A stretch of DNA of 17,373 nt from Perlabentimonas sp964490015 (GTDB lineage: Bacteria > Bacteroidota > Bacteroidia > Bacteroidales > Tenuifilaceae), in NCBI GenBank assembly GCA_964490015.1, contig CAZBBA010000083.1, forward strand, positions 1 through 17,373, written 5' to 3'. Made by a program: the position numbers and the translations under genes. Positions 1 through 7,964 of the stretch are shown here, one piece after another. Numbering within the stretch: position 1 is the first letter of the stretch; every line of letters starts with the position of its first letter. The notes below the pieces were generated by a model that searched no databases, was not told the DNA's origin, and saw nothing but the letters and a program-made list of their open reading frames with translations.

Positions 1-4
1 CAAG

Positions 5-92
5 CGGAGAGAGTGGGATTCGAACCCACGATACCCTTGTGAGGTATACACACTTTCCAGGCGTGCGCCTTCGACCACTCGGCCATCTCTCC
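5..92 (-). tRNA. tRNA-Ser (anticodon GGA)
   Basis: Read on the minus strand, an 88-nt cloverleaf can be folded. The acceptor strand GGAGAGA at 92-86 pairs with TCTCTCC at 12-6, followed by a G discriminator at 5, as is usual for serine tRNAs. The T arm holds GGTTCGAATCC, and the anticodon loop reads CTGGAAA with GGA as anticodon. A long variable arm, the class II hallmark of tRNA-Ser, lies between anticodon and T arms. CCA is not encoded, the next bases being CTTG. It decodes UCC/UCU codons. No convincing promoter was seen upstream. Confidence 0.96.
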
Positions 93-161
93 AGTAAAAC
101 GCTCATTTTGGGCTGCCAAAATAGGGGCGCAAAATACAAAAAAAAATTTAAACCAACACAT

Positions 162-1196
162 TTACCTCGATATTTCCCCGCTTATTGATTCTTGGACTTT
201 AGTTTGGAGTTCCTGAAATGAGAGATTTTGCCCCAGCAAAAACATCAACTTTGCCACTGCGGCCTCAAATGTTATGTCCTTACCACTTATTACCCCAGCC
301 TTTTTAAGGCGTAAACCATTATCGTACTTGTCCATATCAACGCCCCCCGCTTTGCACTGAGTTACGTTAAAAATGAGGATACCCCTATCCACGGCCGTAT
401 TAATACGTTTTAGGAACCAATCGGAACTTGGGCCATTGCCAGAACCAAATGTTTGAAGAATTACCGCTTTAACCCCTTTAGTGTCGAGAACAGCATCAAC
501 TGCCGATGGGGTGATTCCGGGAAACAGGGGCAGAACAGCGATGCTTGTTTCGAATTGAGTGTGAACAACCAACTCGCGCACGTGCGTAGGATAGTGGATG
601 TAGGCAAAACTGTAGTTTATGCTTATTCCTGCCTGAGCAAGCGTTGGGTAATTATCGGAGCGGAATGCATTAAAATGCTCAGCATTATGTTTTGATGTTC
701 TGTTCCCTCTGAAGAGCTGATTCTCGAAAAAAATTGTGACTTCGGGAACCAAGGGTTGACCATTACTTGTTGCTGCGGCAATCTCTATGGCGCTTATCAA
801 ATTCTCTTTACCATCGGTACGCAGCTTGCCTATGGGCAGCTGTGAGCCTGTAAAAACAACTGGTTTGGAAAGATTCTCGAGCATAAAGCTCAGCGCAGAG
901 GCCGAAAACGACATGGTGTCGGTACCATGAAGAATAACAAAACCATTATACCGATCGTAGTTGGTCTCAATAATCTGCGCAAGACTAACCCAGAATTCGG
1001 GTGTTATATCGCTTGAATCGACCAGCGGGTTAAAGGAAATTGTGTCGAGGTTAAACCCAAATTTCCGCAGCTCAGGAACCTCATCGAGAATTTGATCGAA
1101 ATTGAATGGGGCAAGCGCTCCGGTTTCGGGGTTTTCCTTCATACCGATAGTTCCACCGGTATAGATGATTAGAATTGATGTTGATTCGCTACTCAT
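162..1196 (-). CDS. ansA: L-asparaginase, type I (cytoplasmic)
   Basis: A 344-residue protein of the asparaginase/glutaminase family that hydrolyses asparagine to aspartate and ammonia. It carries both Thr-containing signatures: TGGTIG at residues 13-18 (nucleophile region) and HGTDTM at 90-95 (second Thr with its Asp partner). DSSD at 60-63 supplies the conserved substrate-binding serine region, and the long stretch ALSFMLENL at 101-109 is typical of the cytoplasmic AnsA branch. No signal peptide is seen, and length matches the E. coli type I enzyme. The start is only 3 nt after the TatD stop, so the two genes are probably co-transcribed. Cytoplasmic location is inferred from the lack of a leader and similarity to type I rather than periplasmic type II enzymes. 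Confidence 0.95.
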   Translation of the reverse strand: MSSESTSILIIYTGGTIGMKENPETGALAPFNFDQILDEVPELRKFGFNLDTISFNPLVDSSDITPEFWVSLAQIIETNYDRYNGFVILHGTDTMSFSASALSFMLENLSKPVVFTGSQLPIGKLRTDGKENLISAIEIAAATSNGQPLVPEVTIFFENQLFRGNRTSKHNAEHFNAFRSDNYPTLAQAGISINYSFAYIHYPTHVRELVVHTQFETSIAVLPLFPGITPSAVDAVLDTKGVKAVILQTFGSGNGPSSDWFLKRINTAVDRGILIFNVTQCKAGGVDMDKYDNGLRLKKAGVISGKDITFEAAVAKLMFLLGQNLSFQELQTKVQESISGEISR

Positions 1197-1199
1197 AAG

Positions 1200-1979
1200 C
1201 TAAGTCAATTCGATGGAAAAAAGTTTGCCTGCATTCCGTGTAGTAATCTCAGCCACCTCTTCGGCCGGGATGTTAAGCAGTTCGGCAACTCTGTTCAAGG
1301 TGTATATCAGGTTTTCGCTCTCGTTGCGTTTACCCCTTTGGGGTACGGGGGAAAGGTATGGCGAATCGGTTTCGAGCACAATGTGATTTAAGTCCATTTG
1401 CCCAACCAACTTATCAACACCGCCATGCTTGTAGGTAACCACACCACCAATCCCAATCATAAATCCTCCATAACCAATAATGTGATTATAGTTATCGAGG
1501 GTTCCCGAAAAGCTGTGGAAAACACCCCTTAGCCGCTCATCATTCTCCTGATCGACAATTGATAAAACCTCGTTGAATGAGTTTCGGGTGTGAATTATTA
1601 CAGGAAGATTAAGCCGTTTGGCCAGCTGAAGCTGAAAGCGAAAAGCCTCCTTCTGCTGATCAATGTAGGTTTTGTCCCAGTATAAATCGATTCCTATCTC
1701 TCCCACGGCGTAGAACCTATACTTGGTAAGCCAATCCTCCACAATTTGCAGCTCATCGATAAAATTCTCTATAACCGAAGTGGGGTGCAAACCCATGCAT
1801 GGCAAACAATAATTGGGGAAATGTTCTGCTGTAGTAATCAAAGCATCTATGGATTGGCTGTCGATATTTGGGAGAATCATGCCCTTTACTCCAACTGCCT
1901 TTGCACGAGCAACAGAATCGTGGCGATCGTGGTTAAAGTCGTCGGAGAAGATATGGGTATGGGTATCGAATAGCTGCAT
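1200..1979 (-). CDS. TatD-family metal-dependent hydrolase / putative DNase
   Basis: A 259-residue TIM-barrel amidohydrolase of the TatD family, at normal family length. The metal-binding set is complete: DTHTH at residues 5-9 (His7, His9), GEIGID at 93-98 (Glu94), VIIHTR at 127-132 (His130), VFHSFSG at 153-159 (His155), and ETDSPYLSP at 203-211 (Asp205). Family members are cytoplasmic 3'-5' exonucleases or phosphodiesterases acting on DNA or RNA; the exact substrate cannot be read from sequence. The gene ends 3 nt before the asparaginase start, a tight pair. The ATG at 1979 leads straight into the metal-binding strand MQLFDTHTH, so the start is well supported. Confidence 0.93.
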   Translation of the reverse strand: MQLFDTHTHIFSDDFNHDRHDSVARAKAVGVKGMILPNIDSQSIDALITTAEHFPNYCLPCMGLHPTSVIENFIDELQIVEDWLTKYRFYAVGEIGIDLYWDKTYIDQQKEAFRFQLQLAKRLNLPVIIHTRNSFNEVLSIVDQENDERLRGVFHSFSGTLDNYNHIIGYGGFMIGIGGVVTYKHGGVDKLVGQMDLNHIVLETDSPYLSPVPQRGKRNESENLIYTLNRVAELLNIPAEEVAEITTRNAGKLFSIELT

Positions 1980-2068
1980 TAAATATCAGAAATGAGGGTA
2001 CAAACATAGTAAATGTTTACAATACTGTGGAAGGACATTGGATTTGGGTAAAAACTTTAGGTCAGCCT

Positions 2069-3193
2069 TCAAAAATTATTGGCTAGTGCAAACACCTTTC
2101 CTGGCCTACACTTTATTAGTCCCGCAAACTCTAAGTTGAGGAGAATTGATGATACTTTGGCTACGGGCATTTTTGTTTTAAAACATATAACATCAATAAC
2201 CTCTTGGCCAAATTCTCGGATCACATCGTAAACCCTTTGCTCCTCGTCGGATAATTTGGGGAGAATTGTTAGCTGCTGTTCAACCCTTTTCCCTTTTGGC
2301 GATTCCCAACCCAGTTGAAATTCGATATCCTCAGCCGTTTCGATAAGAGCCGCTTTGTTGGTCTTGATCAAAAGATTACACCCTCTTGAGTATTGATGAT
2401 TTACAGGACCAGGAATGGCAAATACCTCGCGGTTATAAGATTGGGCAATATCGGCAGTTATGAGAGATCCCCCTGTTTCGGCGCTTTCAACAACCAGCGT
2501 AGCATCGGAAAGGCCTGCTATTATCCGATTCCGCTTAATAAAGTTATTCCTGTCAAAATCAGTTTTCGATGGGAAATCGGTGATTAGGCTTCCCTGCTCA
2601 TAAATATCTTTGGCTATGTTACGATGAACCGAAGGGTATATAATATCTAAACCATGCCCAAGCACCGCAACCGTTGGGGTTTGATTCCTGATTGCGGCTT
2701 TGTGTGCACAAATATCAACACCATACGCCAAGCCGCTAACAACAATGGGCTTATGCCCATTTTGCACCAGTTTATCAATAATCTGGTTACACACTGTTTT
2801 CCCGTAGTCGGTTACGCTTCGAGTTCCCACAATGCTAATTACCTTGGTTTGATCGAGATTTAGATTTCCTTTACTTTTGGAAAATAGCACAATAGGCCCA
2901 TCCTCGCACTGGCGAAGACGCTGAGGGTAATCGTGATCGAGGTAGAAATAGGTTTTGATATTGTGCTTTACCACAAAATCGACCTCCGCTTTTGCCCTGT
3001 CGAGTATACTCTGATTCGCTATTTCGTGAGCAGTAACCTGGCCTATTCCTGGAATTTGCGTGAGTGCTTTTTTCGATTGCCGAAAAACAGCCTCAACCCC
3101 ACCGCAGTATGCTATGAGTTTTTTGGCGTTGATACTACCAATACGGGGTATCATATCGATACCAATTTGGTATTGCAACTGGTTTTGATCCAT
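2069..3193 (-). CDS. dprA: DNA processing protein DprA (Smf)
   Basis: A 374-residue DprA/Smf protein, which binds single-stranded DNA and loads RecA during natural transformation. Three parts are visible. A helix-hairpin-helix-like N-terminal region lies at about residues 10-70, with PRIGS and QIPGIGQVTA. The Rossmann-like DprA core spans about 80-295, with SIVGTRSVTDYG (120-131), VVSGLAYGVD (151-160), the nucleotide-loop-like NFIKRNRIIAGLS (217-229) and ESAETGGSLITA (236-247). A C-terminal winged-helix DML1-like domain covers about 315-370. It sits alone between the TatD/asparaginase pair and the proline dehydrogenase pair. DprA is widespread in non-competent Bacteroidota, so its presence does not prove competence. 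Confidence 0.95.
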   Translation of the reverse strand: MDQNQLQYQIGIDMIPRIGSINAKKLIAYCGGVEAVFRQSKKALTQIPGIGQVTAHEIANQSILDRAKAEVDFVVKHNIKTYFYLDHDYPQRLRQCEDGPIVLFSKSKGNLNLDQTKVISIVGTRSVTDYGKTVCNQIIDKLVQNGHKPIVVSGLAYGVDICAHKAAIRNQTPTVAVLGHGLDIIYPSVHRNIAKDIYEQGSLITDFPSKTDFDRNNFIKRNRIIAGLSDATLVVESAETGGSLITADIAQSYNREVFAIPGPVNHQYSRGCNLLIKTNKAALIETAEDIEFQLGWESPKGKRVEQQLTILPKLSDEEQRVYDVIREFGQEVIDVICFKTKMPVAKVSSILLNLEFAGLIKCRPGKVFALANNF

Positions 3194-3241
3194 TACACAA
3201 AGCGCACTGGCTTGATTACAAGACCTATCTAATTATGATGT

Positions 3242-3733
3242 TCAACTAGCTTTTGGTATATGCTGATTTAGGTTGCTAAGTAACTTGCTACGTTCGGATT
3301 TAGTAAGAGCTGTAATCGGGATTGCAGGATATCGAACCACCGATCCCTGGTAAACCCTAAAGAGGATAAGATTCTCCCTTAACTTCCTATACTTATACGC
3401 AATCTTGAAACCAGTAAAATCGCGCTTGGGAATCTCGTACGACATCTTGCCAGAACTAAACAGGTTAAGCTGATAAAAGCGTAAAACAATTTTGCTTTCC
3501 TCATCGGTATAGTAAATGTATGCCGAAGCGGCTACTAAATGGTAAATGTAAAACAGAAAAAAGAACGAAAGGAAGAATACTATGAAAACAAATCGAGGCA
3601 AGCCCGTTAAATCGACCAGAAACTTATCGAAATTCGTGAAGAAAAGTAATGCTACAAGAACAGCAGAAATTACGGCAACGATCCGTTTCTGCATTTGTAT
3701 TTTGATTACCGTTTGGTCGTTTTCGAACTTCAT
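3242..3733 (-). CDS. small two-TM membrane protein of unknown function
   Basis: A 163-residue protein not recognised by family. The N-terminus is short and charged, then come two hydrophobic segments at about residues 17-34 and 47-66, the second very rich in Phe and aromatics. A soluble C-terminal part of about 95 residues alternates beta-like stretches (KIVLRFYQLNLF, KMSYEIPKRDFTGFKIAYKY, ENLILFRVYQG, VVRYPAIPI), resembling a small beta domain of the bacterial PH-like kind. The PH-like comparison is inference from pattern only. The gene starts 9 nt after the proline dehydrogenase stop, so the two are probably translated from one message. No signal peptide or catalytic motif was found. Confidence 0.8.
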   Translation of the reverse strand: MKFENDQTVIKIQMQKRIVAVISAVLVALLFFTNFDKFLVDLTGLPRFVFIVFFLSFFFLFYIYHLVAASAYIYYTDEESKIVLRFYQLNLFSSGKMSYEIPKRDFTGFKIAYKYRKLRENLILFRVYQGSVVRYPAIPITALTKSERSKLLSNLNQHIPKAS

Positions 3734-3742
3734 AATCTTTAG

Positions 3743-4912
3743 CTAAGCTTTGGTTATTCTTCGGTTAATCTCATGTGTTATTAGCGAAAGTTCCCGTCCT
3801 GTTTGCCCTTTGACTGATGTATTTTCCTGAGCACGCCTAATCAGGTAAGGCATTACCACGCGAACTGGACCATAGGGGATATACTTTGCCACATTATAGC
3901 CTAAGTGACCTAGCATAAAAGAGATGTTATCGCTCATGCCCAAGAGTTGTGAGAATGTTATACGAGGATCATTTCTATTAATTCCTGCTGTCTCCATCAA
4001 CTCACACAGTTTTAAAACACTCTCCTCGTTGTGTGTGCCGCAAAAAATTGAAATAGTGTTCAGATTAGCGAAGCCAAACTCTTGGGCGTCGTTAAATGCC
4101 TTATCGGTATCGTCCTTGGTGGGATGAATTGGCGATGGATACCCCATAACTTCAGCGCGTTCCCGTTCTTTTTCCATGTATGCCCCGCGTACAAACTTAA
4201 TCCCCAGCTTAAACCCATTAACCGAGGCATCCTTTAAGGCTTCTTTCAGAAAATCGAATCTATCGACCCGATACATTTGCAGCGTATTATACACCAAAAC
4301 ATGAGACTTATTAAACTCGAACATCATGTCGCGAATAACCTCATCTAATGCCTTTTGATACCACGAATCCTCTGCATCGATTAGAATTGGAGTATTCGCT
4401 TTTGCTGATACACTGCACAGGCTATGCACCCGCTGCTTAAAAATATTGAATTGCTCGCTCTCGGCCTGAGAAAGGGAAATACCAGAACTTACCTTCTCTA
4501 AAACTTCAACTTTAATTAGCCCGGTAGGCTTAAACACCGAAAAGGTGATGTTGGGGTTTGAGGCTGCATTATGGATAGAATTCAATATCTCGTTATATGC
4601 ATCTTCCTGCGCTTTGGTTGTTCCTTTTCCCTCAACGGAATAGTCGAGAATGGATTTAACACCATAACGAGCCAGCGCATCAACAGTGGGAATACTTTCG
4701 TGTAGGGTTTCGCCACCCACAAAATGACTAAATATTGTGGGTTTTACTATCCACGAAATGGGAAACCTAATTGCTAAGGCAATTTTAAGCAGGACACTTC
4801 CCGCACTAACTAGCCATGGCCAGGAAATAGTTTTGAAAAGAAATTTAGCCTTGCGTAAAGCTCTATCACTTCGCCAGGCAAAGGCAATCTCTGTATCGTT
4901 AAATGTATGCAT
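3743..4912 (-). CDS. proline dehydrogenase (PRODH), stand-alone
   Basis: A 389-residue FAD enzyme that oxidises proline to pyrroline-5-carboxylate and passes electrons to the quinone pool. The PRODH barrel motifs are present: NTLQMYR at about 209-215, IKFVRGAYMEKER at 238-250, FCGTHNEESV at 290-299, FSQLLGMSD at 320-328, and PYGPVRVVMPYLIRRAQEN at 346-364, whose Arg pair binds the proline carboxylate. It is monofunctional; no P5C dehydrogenase domain is attached. The N-terminal stretch at about 30-60 is hydrophobic and may aid membrane association. It pairs with the downstream two-TM protein (9-nt gap). About 190 bp separates it from the AroA-like gene upstream. Confidence 0.93.
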   Translation of the reverse strand: MHTFNDTEIAFAWRSDRALRKAKFLFKTISWPWLVSAGSVLLKIALAIRFPISWIVKPTIFSHFVGGETLHESIPTVDALARYGVKSILDYSVEGKGTTKAQEDAYNEILNSIHNAASNPNITFSVFKPTGLIKVEVLEKVSSGISLSQAESEQFNIFKQRVHSLCSVSAKANTPILIDAEDSWYQKALDEVIRDMMFEFNKSHVLVYNTLQMYRVDRFDFLKEALKDASVNGFKLGIKFVRGAYMEKERERAEVMGYPSPIHPTKDDTDKAFNDAQEFGFANLNTISIFCGTHNEESVLKLCELMETAGINRNDPRITFSQLLGMSDNISFMLGHLGYNVAKYIPYGPVRVVMPYLIRRAQENTSVKGQTGRELSLITHEINRRITKA

Positions 4913-5055
4913 TGGATTAAATCCGTTTGGTTGACGTTTTTAAAATCCCTCTCAAAGATGCTAAAAGGGTAGGATATAAACAAACTTTTAGTCCCCAAAC
5001 AAATTTTGCGGTTGAAATGTTTGCTGTCGTTATGGTTTGCGAACGACACAATTTC

Positions 5056-5084
5056 AAAAGAGGGAGTTAAATACACCCTCTTGC
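5056..5084 (-). terminator. possible hairpin terminator downstream of the AroA-like gene
   Basis: A 7-bp perfect inverted repeat, AAGAGGG at 5058-5064 and CCCTCTT at 5076-5082, encloses an 11-nt loop, about 20 nt beyond the AroA-like stop codon. On the minus strand the second arm runs into only four T residues, so it is a weak intrinsic terminator at best. Position and orientation suit ending the AroA-like transcript before proline dehydrogenase. Confidence 0.4.
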
Positions 5085-5100
5085 AATACTAATCAAAATT

Positions 5101-6336
5101 CTACACTACAATGAATCCTGCTTTCTTTAAGTCGTCCCAAAAACTAGGGTACGACTTTGAAACTAATCTAGGATTTTCGATGGAAAGATTGCAGCCAAGA
5201 GGAGTTAAGGCAGCCAACGCCATTACTACTCTATGGTCGTCTAGGTGATTAAAATCAAATTTTTTACCTTTCGACACTGTTGTTTCCCCGTTGAAATGCA
5301 TAATTTCAAACTCACCCCTTTTTTCGATTGATAGCCTTGCTCCAAATCTTTGCATGTGAAATTGAAGAGCCATCTTTCGGTTTGATTCAAAGCAGTTCAT
5401 CACCTCAATTCCGGCAAAGCTGAACGGTAAGTTTAGTGCGACGCAGGTTGCCACCATTGTGGGGATTAGATGAGGATTGCTTGAAAAATCGTACTTAAAA
5501 TGGTTTATTTTCCGAGCCGTTTTTGTTAATCTAACACCATTGGAAGTTGGAGTTGTTTTGACCCCAAGCGGTTCAAAAAGTTCCTTTACAATGGCATCGC
5601 TCTGAGCACTTTCGGGGTTTAAGCCATTTATACTAAAATCGAGCTGCGACGAAATAGCTGCCATCTGATACCAGTAGCTCGCCGATAGCCAATCGGCCTC
5701 TACTGTAAGCGCCGATTCTGCGTGTAGATCATGCTCAACGAGTATTTCATCCTTATCCCAATTGCTATTTATTCCCAAGTACCTTAGCAAACGTAGGGTT
5801 TGTTTAATATAAGGCGAGCTAATTACTCGGTTCTTTAACTCAACCACATCATCGGTCGATAATGATGGTGATAGAAGTAGTGAAGAGTTGATAAACTGGC
5901 TACAGATAATCGCATCGACTCTAATGATACTACTTTTAATTGCCTTGCCAATAATTTTTAGTGGGGGGAACCCTTCACGTTCAATATACTTAATATTTAT
6001 ACCCTGTTCGCGAAGCATGTCAATAACATCACCCACCGGGCGCTTGTGCATTTCGGCAGAGCCAGTTACAATCCAATCGCCCTTGAAATAGCTTAAAAAC
6101 GCCCTTAATAGCCTAATAGCCTTGGCGGGATCACCCGCATCGAGAGTTACTTCGCCCTTACGAATTTCATCGGCAAAAACCTTAGCGGCATCCTTCTCGG
6201 AAACCGTTTTAATATCGAATTTAGAATTTTTTAGCGCCCTTATAACAATATCCCTATTACTAATGCTTTTAGAAGGCGACAAGGTTATTTGACCAAACAG
6301 ATTACTGTCCGGTTTAGATACAGAGTAAGTTTGCAT
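5101..6336 (-). CDS. aroA: AroA-family protein (EPSP synthase homolog) with degenerate active site
   Basis: A 411-residue EPSP synthase fold protein; the family joins PEP and shikimate-3-phosphate in aromatic amino acid synthesis. Family features retained: SKSISNR at 22-28, KRP at 98-100, CSQFINSSLLL at 145-155, SYWYQMAA at 220-227, DDHRVVMA at 366-373, and VSKSYPSFWDDLKKAGF at 392-408. Several usually invariant positions differ. The PEP loop GNAGT/AAGTAMR is GDPAKAIR (68-75). The catalytic Asp of the PD motif (E. coli D313) is His289 in NPHL. KETDR is FESNR (316-320), losing the Lys and Asp but keeping the Glu and Arg. The fold is intact and the frame open, so this is not a decayed pseudogene. 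It could be a divergent working enzyme, a paralog with another role, or inactive. No other shikimate gene is in the window. Confidence 0.85.
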   Translation of the reverse strand: MQTYSVSKPDSNLFGQITLSPSKSISNRDIVIRALKNSKFDIKTVSEKDAAKVFADEIRKGEVTLDAGDPAKAIRLLRAFLSYFKGDWIVTGSAEMHKRPVGDVIDMLREQGINIKYIEREGFPPLKIIGKAIKSSIIRVDAIICSQFINSSLLLSPSLSTDDVVELKNRVISSPYIKQTLRLLRYLGINSNWDKDEILVEHDLHAESALTVEADWLSASYWYQMAAISSQLDFSINGLNPESAQSDAIVKELFEPLGVKTTPTSNGVRLTKTARKINHFKYDFSSNPHLIPTMVATCVALNLPFSFAGIEVMNCFESNRKMALQFHMQRFGARLSIEKRGEFEIMHFNGETTVSKGKKFDFNHLDDHRVVMALAALTPLGCNLSIENPRLVSKSYPSFWDDLKKAGFIVV

Positions 6337-6504
6337 GTCAAAAAAAGTTTGTTTGTCCCAGCGAATAAAGGTATTAATTATTACCTAGCTAAAACAAAAG
6401 ATTTAGTTTATGAATCCTGATTGCCACTAAAGTGCTGCTTAACAGTATTTTACCACACTTATATTAAAGATTATTTCCGGATTGTTTTCAGAAATTTCTG
6501 AAGT

Positions 6505-6549
6505 TTAAAAAAACACCTGCATCCGAAGAAAATCTTCGGAATGCAGGTA
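6505..6549 (-). terminator. Rho-independent terminator after the LytTR-like gene
   Basis: A near-perfect GC-containing inverted repeat spans 6515-6548: ACCTGCATCCGAAG and CTTCGGAATGCAGGT with one bulged T and an AAAAT loop. Read on the minus strand the hairpin runs directly into seven T residues (6513-6507). It begins about 30 nt after the LytTR-like stop at 6578, so it should end the peptide/TPR/LytTR operon and insulate it from the AroA-like gene. Confidence 0.85.
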
Positions 6550-6577
6550 TCTTGGGAATATATCAGGTAAGGGTGTA

Positions 6578-6973
6578 CTAACGGAAGGCGACTATCCTCG
6601 GCTTATTCTCCAATTTTAGTTTGTCGCTTCCTAAAAAGTCGAGCACATTCTGCACCTCGCTAAGTGGAACTGGAAGTATATGCCCACAAGAGATAACAAG
6701 AATTGGCTCAGCGGTTGCCCAGAATTCTAAAACCTTTGAGGCATTTACGAGACACGAGGTTCCACAGTTGAAGAAAAGATTTGGTGGAAGCACATCCTCG
6801 AGCTCCTGAATCATAGCGTTTATGGTAAAACGTGTATCGTTTTCCAAGTACAGATGCGTAAGTTTTCGCTCCGCCTCCAAGTAGCAAATGCTGTAGGGAC
6901 GTTCGATAAGAGTAGCTACGGCAGCATTATGCTCCATGGTGGCTACTTTCAGTAAGAAAGAATCGTTAATCAT
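6578..6973 (-). CDS. stand-alone LytTR-like domain protein
   Basis: A 131-residue protein that is almost entirely one LytTR-like domain. Strand YSICYLEAERKLTHLYLEND (27-46) matches the usual YIEA...Y..i.l start. A helix NAMIQELEDVLPPNLFF (52-68) corresponds to LEELLP..F, and NCGTSCLVNASKVLEF (69-84) to RiHRSyiVNl..I. HILPVPLSEVQNVLDFL (98-114) matches the last strand and helix. No receiver or membrane domain is attached. LytTR domains bind promoter DNA in peptide-signalling and bacteriocin regulators such as ComE and PlnC. Here the usual basic contact residues are replaced (HRS to GTS, SRR to SEV) and the protein is not basic, so DNA binding is uncertain. It is the last gene of the operon, 38 nt after the TPR gene, followed by a strong terminator. 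Confidence 0.75.
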   Translation of the reverse strand: MINDSFLLKVATMEHNAAVATLIERPYSICYLEAERKLTHLYLENDTRFTINAMIQELEDVLPPNLFFNCGTSCLVNASKVLEFWATAEPILVISCGHILPVPLSEVQNVLDFLGSDKLKLENKPRIVAFR

Positions 6974-7011
6974 TTTTTTAAGGGGTTATTTGTTTGACTT
7001 CAATTAATGGC

Positions 7012-7776
7012 TTAGTTACGCTTTAATTTCTTTAGCAGTTTTGCTGCCTTTCCTTTATAGGAGGTGTTTTGGGTACTTAATGCGGTGAGGGTTTCTATGG
7101 CCTTATCGGTTTCCGCCTCGGCTATATAGCATAAGCCTTTGTACCACAATGCCTGCTCCGAAAAGAAAGGATCTTTATTAATAATCAAATCGAAGTTGTC
7201 GCGCGATTTTGAGTACTCTCCCATCTTCATGTAAGATACCCCCAGGTAGAACCTTATGGTTGTAGAGGATGGATCCTCAGTTAGGAGTTTCTCCAGCTCT
7301 ATGGCAGCCTCGGTATACTGAGAAGCCTGATAAAGACTCATAGAGTTAACAAACCCTCGTTGGAGCTCTAAGGCATTGCTTTCTCTAAAAATTGTAACAG
7401 GAGGATAAGGCGTGAAGTAGTTCTCGTAAAGCTGCCCATAATCGACCCCGTAGTTACCTCCCGAGATAACCGCCCAGCCTCCAAGAGCAATGCCGGTTAC
7501 TGTGGCAGCCGCGTAGAAAATTCGACGGGTACGTCTTCGGGATATCTTAGGACTGGGTTCTTGCTCCTCCACCTTATGAAGCTTATACGCCAGGTTAAGT
7601 TTTTGCCTTAGCAAGGCAATGTCGTCCTCGCTCGCCAGGTGGTTTAGCTCGTCCCTAAAGGCCAACTCCTGAGCTAAACTCCTATTCTGTTTAATTTTAT
7701 GGACAAGTACCTGCTTATCCTCCAAATCAATGGTGGAGTCGAGATAACTTTCCATTAGGTAATTGGTTGTTTTCAT
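7012..7776 (-). CDS. single-TM TPR protein (anti-sigma-like layout)
   Basis: A 254-residue protein. The N-terminal half (1-80) is charged and helical: ESYLDSTIDLEDKQ resembles the short N-terminal motif of Bacteroidota anti-sigma-like proteins. A basic patch RRRTRR (80-85) precedes one TM segment at about 86-106 (FYAAATVTGIALGGWAVI). After YENYFTPYPP (117-126) the rest is about three TPR units (141-250), e.g. YLGVSYMKMGEYSKSRDNF and WYKGLCYIAEAETDKAIE. The positive-inside rule puts the N-terminus in the cytoplasm and the TPRs in the periplasm. The gene begins 11 nt after the GG-leader peptide stop. The layout parallels the protein at 9123-9854, suggesting paralogs. TPRs bind peptides or proteins; the partner is unknown. 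Confidence 0.8.
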   Translation of the reverse strand: MKTTNYLMESYLDSTIDLEDKQVLVHKIKQNRSLAQELAFRDELNHLASEDDIALLRQKLNLAYKLHKVEEQEPSPKISRRRTRRIFYAAATVTGIALGGWAVISGGNYGVDYGQLYENYFTPYPPVTIFRESNALELQRGFVNSMSLYQASQYTEAAIELEKLLTEDPSSTTIRFYLGVSYMKMGEYSKSRDNFDLIINKDPFFSEQALWYKGLCYIAEAETDKAIETLTALSTQNTSYKGKAAKLLKKLKRN

Positions 7777-7787
7777 TTTTTTTCTAT

Positions 7788-7964
7788 TTAGTCTTCTCCT
7801 TGATATTCTTTCTTATCTTCTTTTGTTGTACTATCTCCTGTGGTTCCGCCATCAGCGGGTGGCTCCTCACCTCCTACTAGTTGTTTCATCTGCTGGGTGG
7901 TTAGCATCTGATTCGAAAAGCGGCTAAAGCTGCTTACATTGGTTTGGTTTTTCATTGTTTTCAT
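7788..7964 (-). CDS. double-glycine leader peptide (putative secreted peptide precursor)
   Basis: A 58-residue ORF, ATG at 7964 to TAA at 7788, too short for the usual cutoff. The leader ends LTTQQMKQLVGG (residues 21-32), the Bacteroidota form of the double-glycine leader (L-x-x-x-x-M-x-x-hydrophobic-x-GG) recognised by C39 peptidase exporters. Cleavage after Gly32 would free a 26-residue tail rich in Glu, Asp, Lys, Gly and Thr: 9 acidic and 3 basic residues, no Cys, no hydrophobic run. It lies 11 nt upstream of the TPR gene, and a C39 ABC exporter with HlyD adaptor lies 5-7 kb away. A second ATG (residue 4) is an alternative start. The acidic tail is unlike a pore-forming bacteriocin; a signal or modified peptide is possible. 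Confidence 0.75.
   Translation of the reverse strand: MKTMKNQTNVSSFSRFSNQMLTTQQMKQLVGGEEPPADGGTTGDSTTKEDKKEYQGED

Noticed and set aside
453..695. 80-residue plus-strand ORF
   Set aside because: It lies antisense inside the asparaginase gene and shows no family pattern.
4810..5076. 88-residue minus-strand ORF ahead of proline dehydrogenase
   Set aside because: It overlaps the N-terminal part of proline dehydrogenase out of frame and contains the hairpin at 5058-5082; the PRODH frame is clearly the real one.
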